Source: an uncultured Verrucomicrobiota bacterium
Lineage (GTDB): Bacteria > Verrucomicrobiota > Verrucomicrobiae > Verrucomicrobiales > DEV007
Direction: 5' to 3'
Assembly (NCBI GenBank): GCA_902591645.1
Contig: CACJBM010000028.1
Coordinates: 1-25,067 of the forward strand
Length of the DNA: 25,067 nucleotides
Shown here: piece after piece, positions 24,954-25,067 of the stretch
How the letters are laid out: the number at the start of each line of letters is the position of its first letter
Position numbering within the stretch: position 1 is the first letter of the stretch
The notes under the pieces: generated by a model
Databases searched by the model: none
The model's input: only the letters and a program-made list of their open reading frames with translations
Told to the model about the DNA's origin: nothing
Made by a program: the position numbers and the translations under genes

Positions 24954-25067
24954 TTAGCCTTTGGTTCTTGGCTGATAAGTCACAATGAGTTGTGGCCGCA
25001 GTTCAGGATTTTCTGCTTCGCTGCTGTGGAAAATGTGAACTGTTCCATCAGTGCCCTTTAGTAGAAT
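24954..25067 (-). CDS. Secreted DNRLRE-type protein, 3' end only, cut by window edge
   Basis: The minus-strand frame entering from the right edge reads ILLKGTDGTVHIFHSSE, then LRPQLIVTY, and stops at TAA (24956-24954). It is 37 codons long here. It closely matches residues just before the C-terminal module in the 22817-23863 protein (ILLKGSDNTTHIFHSSE, LRPQLIVAY), so it is the end of a paralogous DNRLRE domain. The protein stops six residues later and lacks the C-terminal module. It is probably the first of the three genes in this row, with 65 bases to the next ATG. Confidence 0.8.
   Translation of the reverse strand: MLLKGTDGTVHIFHSSEAENPELRPQLIVTYQPRTKG

Overview
This window looks like ordinary chromosome from a bacterium of the PVC superphylum, most likely Verrucomicrobiota (Opitutia-like), probably marine. 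The inference rests on several things seen together: moderate A+T content, a TonB-type protein followed by a TPR protein, a secreted PQQ-type propeller protein, the long (type 2) form of LeuA, a ValRS with the TLGH form of the HIGH motif, a secreted S9B peptidase, an L-fuconate dehydratase-like enzyme, and secreted DNRLRE-type proteins. No marker gene fixes the lineage, so it stays an inference. No phage, transposon, CRISPR array or classical defence cluster is visible.

Layout. Bases 1-2051: the 3' part of a TonB-family gene, with a TPR-protein gene joined to it by a TAATG overlap. 2070-3308 (minus): secreted beta-propeller protein. 3416-6429 (plus): trpB, then a 580-residue secreted protein whose middle resembles an inactive Lon proteolytic domain. 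6469-8711 (minus): hflX and a SMI1/KNR4-family gene. 8877-10027 (plus): thioesterase and truA. 10051-11721 (minus): leuA, with a gap of about 360 bases upstream. 12083-13588 (plus): yicC-gmk. 13585-14538 (minus): cell-wall amidase. 14704-18363 (plus): valS and a two-TM, cysteine-rich membrane protein. 18347-18799 (minus): dtd. 19040-19111: tRNA-Cys behind its own promoter and a leader hairpin. 19193-22695 (plus): S9 peptidase and a fuconate dehydratase-like enzyme. 22817-25067 (minus): three secreted-protein genes in a row that share modules, the last cut by the window edge.

How the genes work together. Much of the window is housekeeping for translation and its quality control (ValRS, DTD, tRNA-Cys, TruA, HflX), nucleotide and amino-acid synthesis (Gmk, TrpB, LeuA) and envelope biology (TonB, amidase, exported proteins). 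The genes are packed tightly. Convergent pairs nearly touch or overlap (gmk/amidase by 4 bases, the membrane protein/dtd by 17), and several plus-strand pairs are translationally coupled. Few starts have a strong Shine-Dalgarno sequence.

The least explained items are the secreted degenerate Lon-like protein, the C-terminal module shared by two otherwise different exported proteins, the hairpin at the 5' end of the pre-tRNA-Cys, and three other hairpin or micro-ORF arrangements near gene starts. I did not find a clear new multi-gene system.
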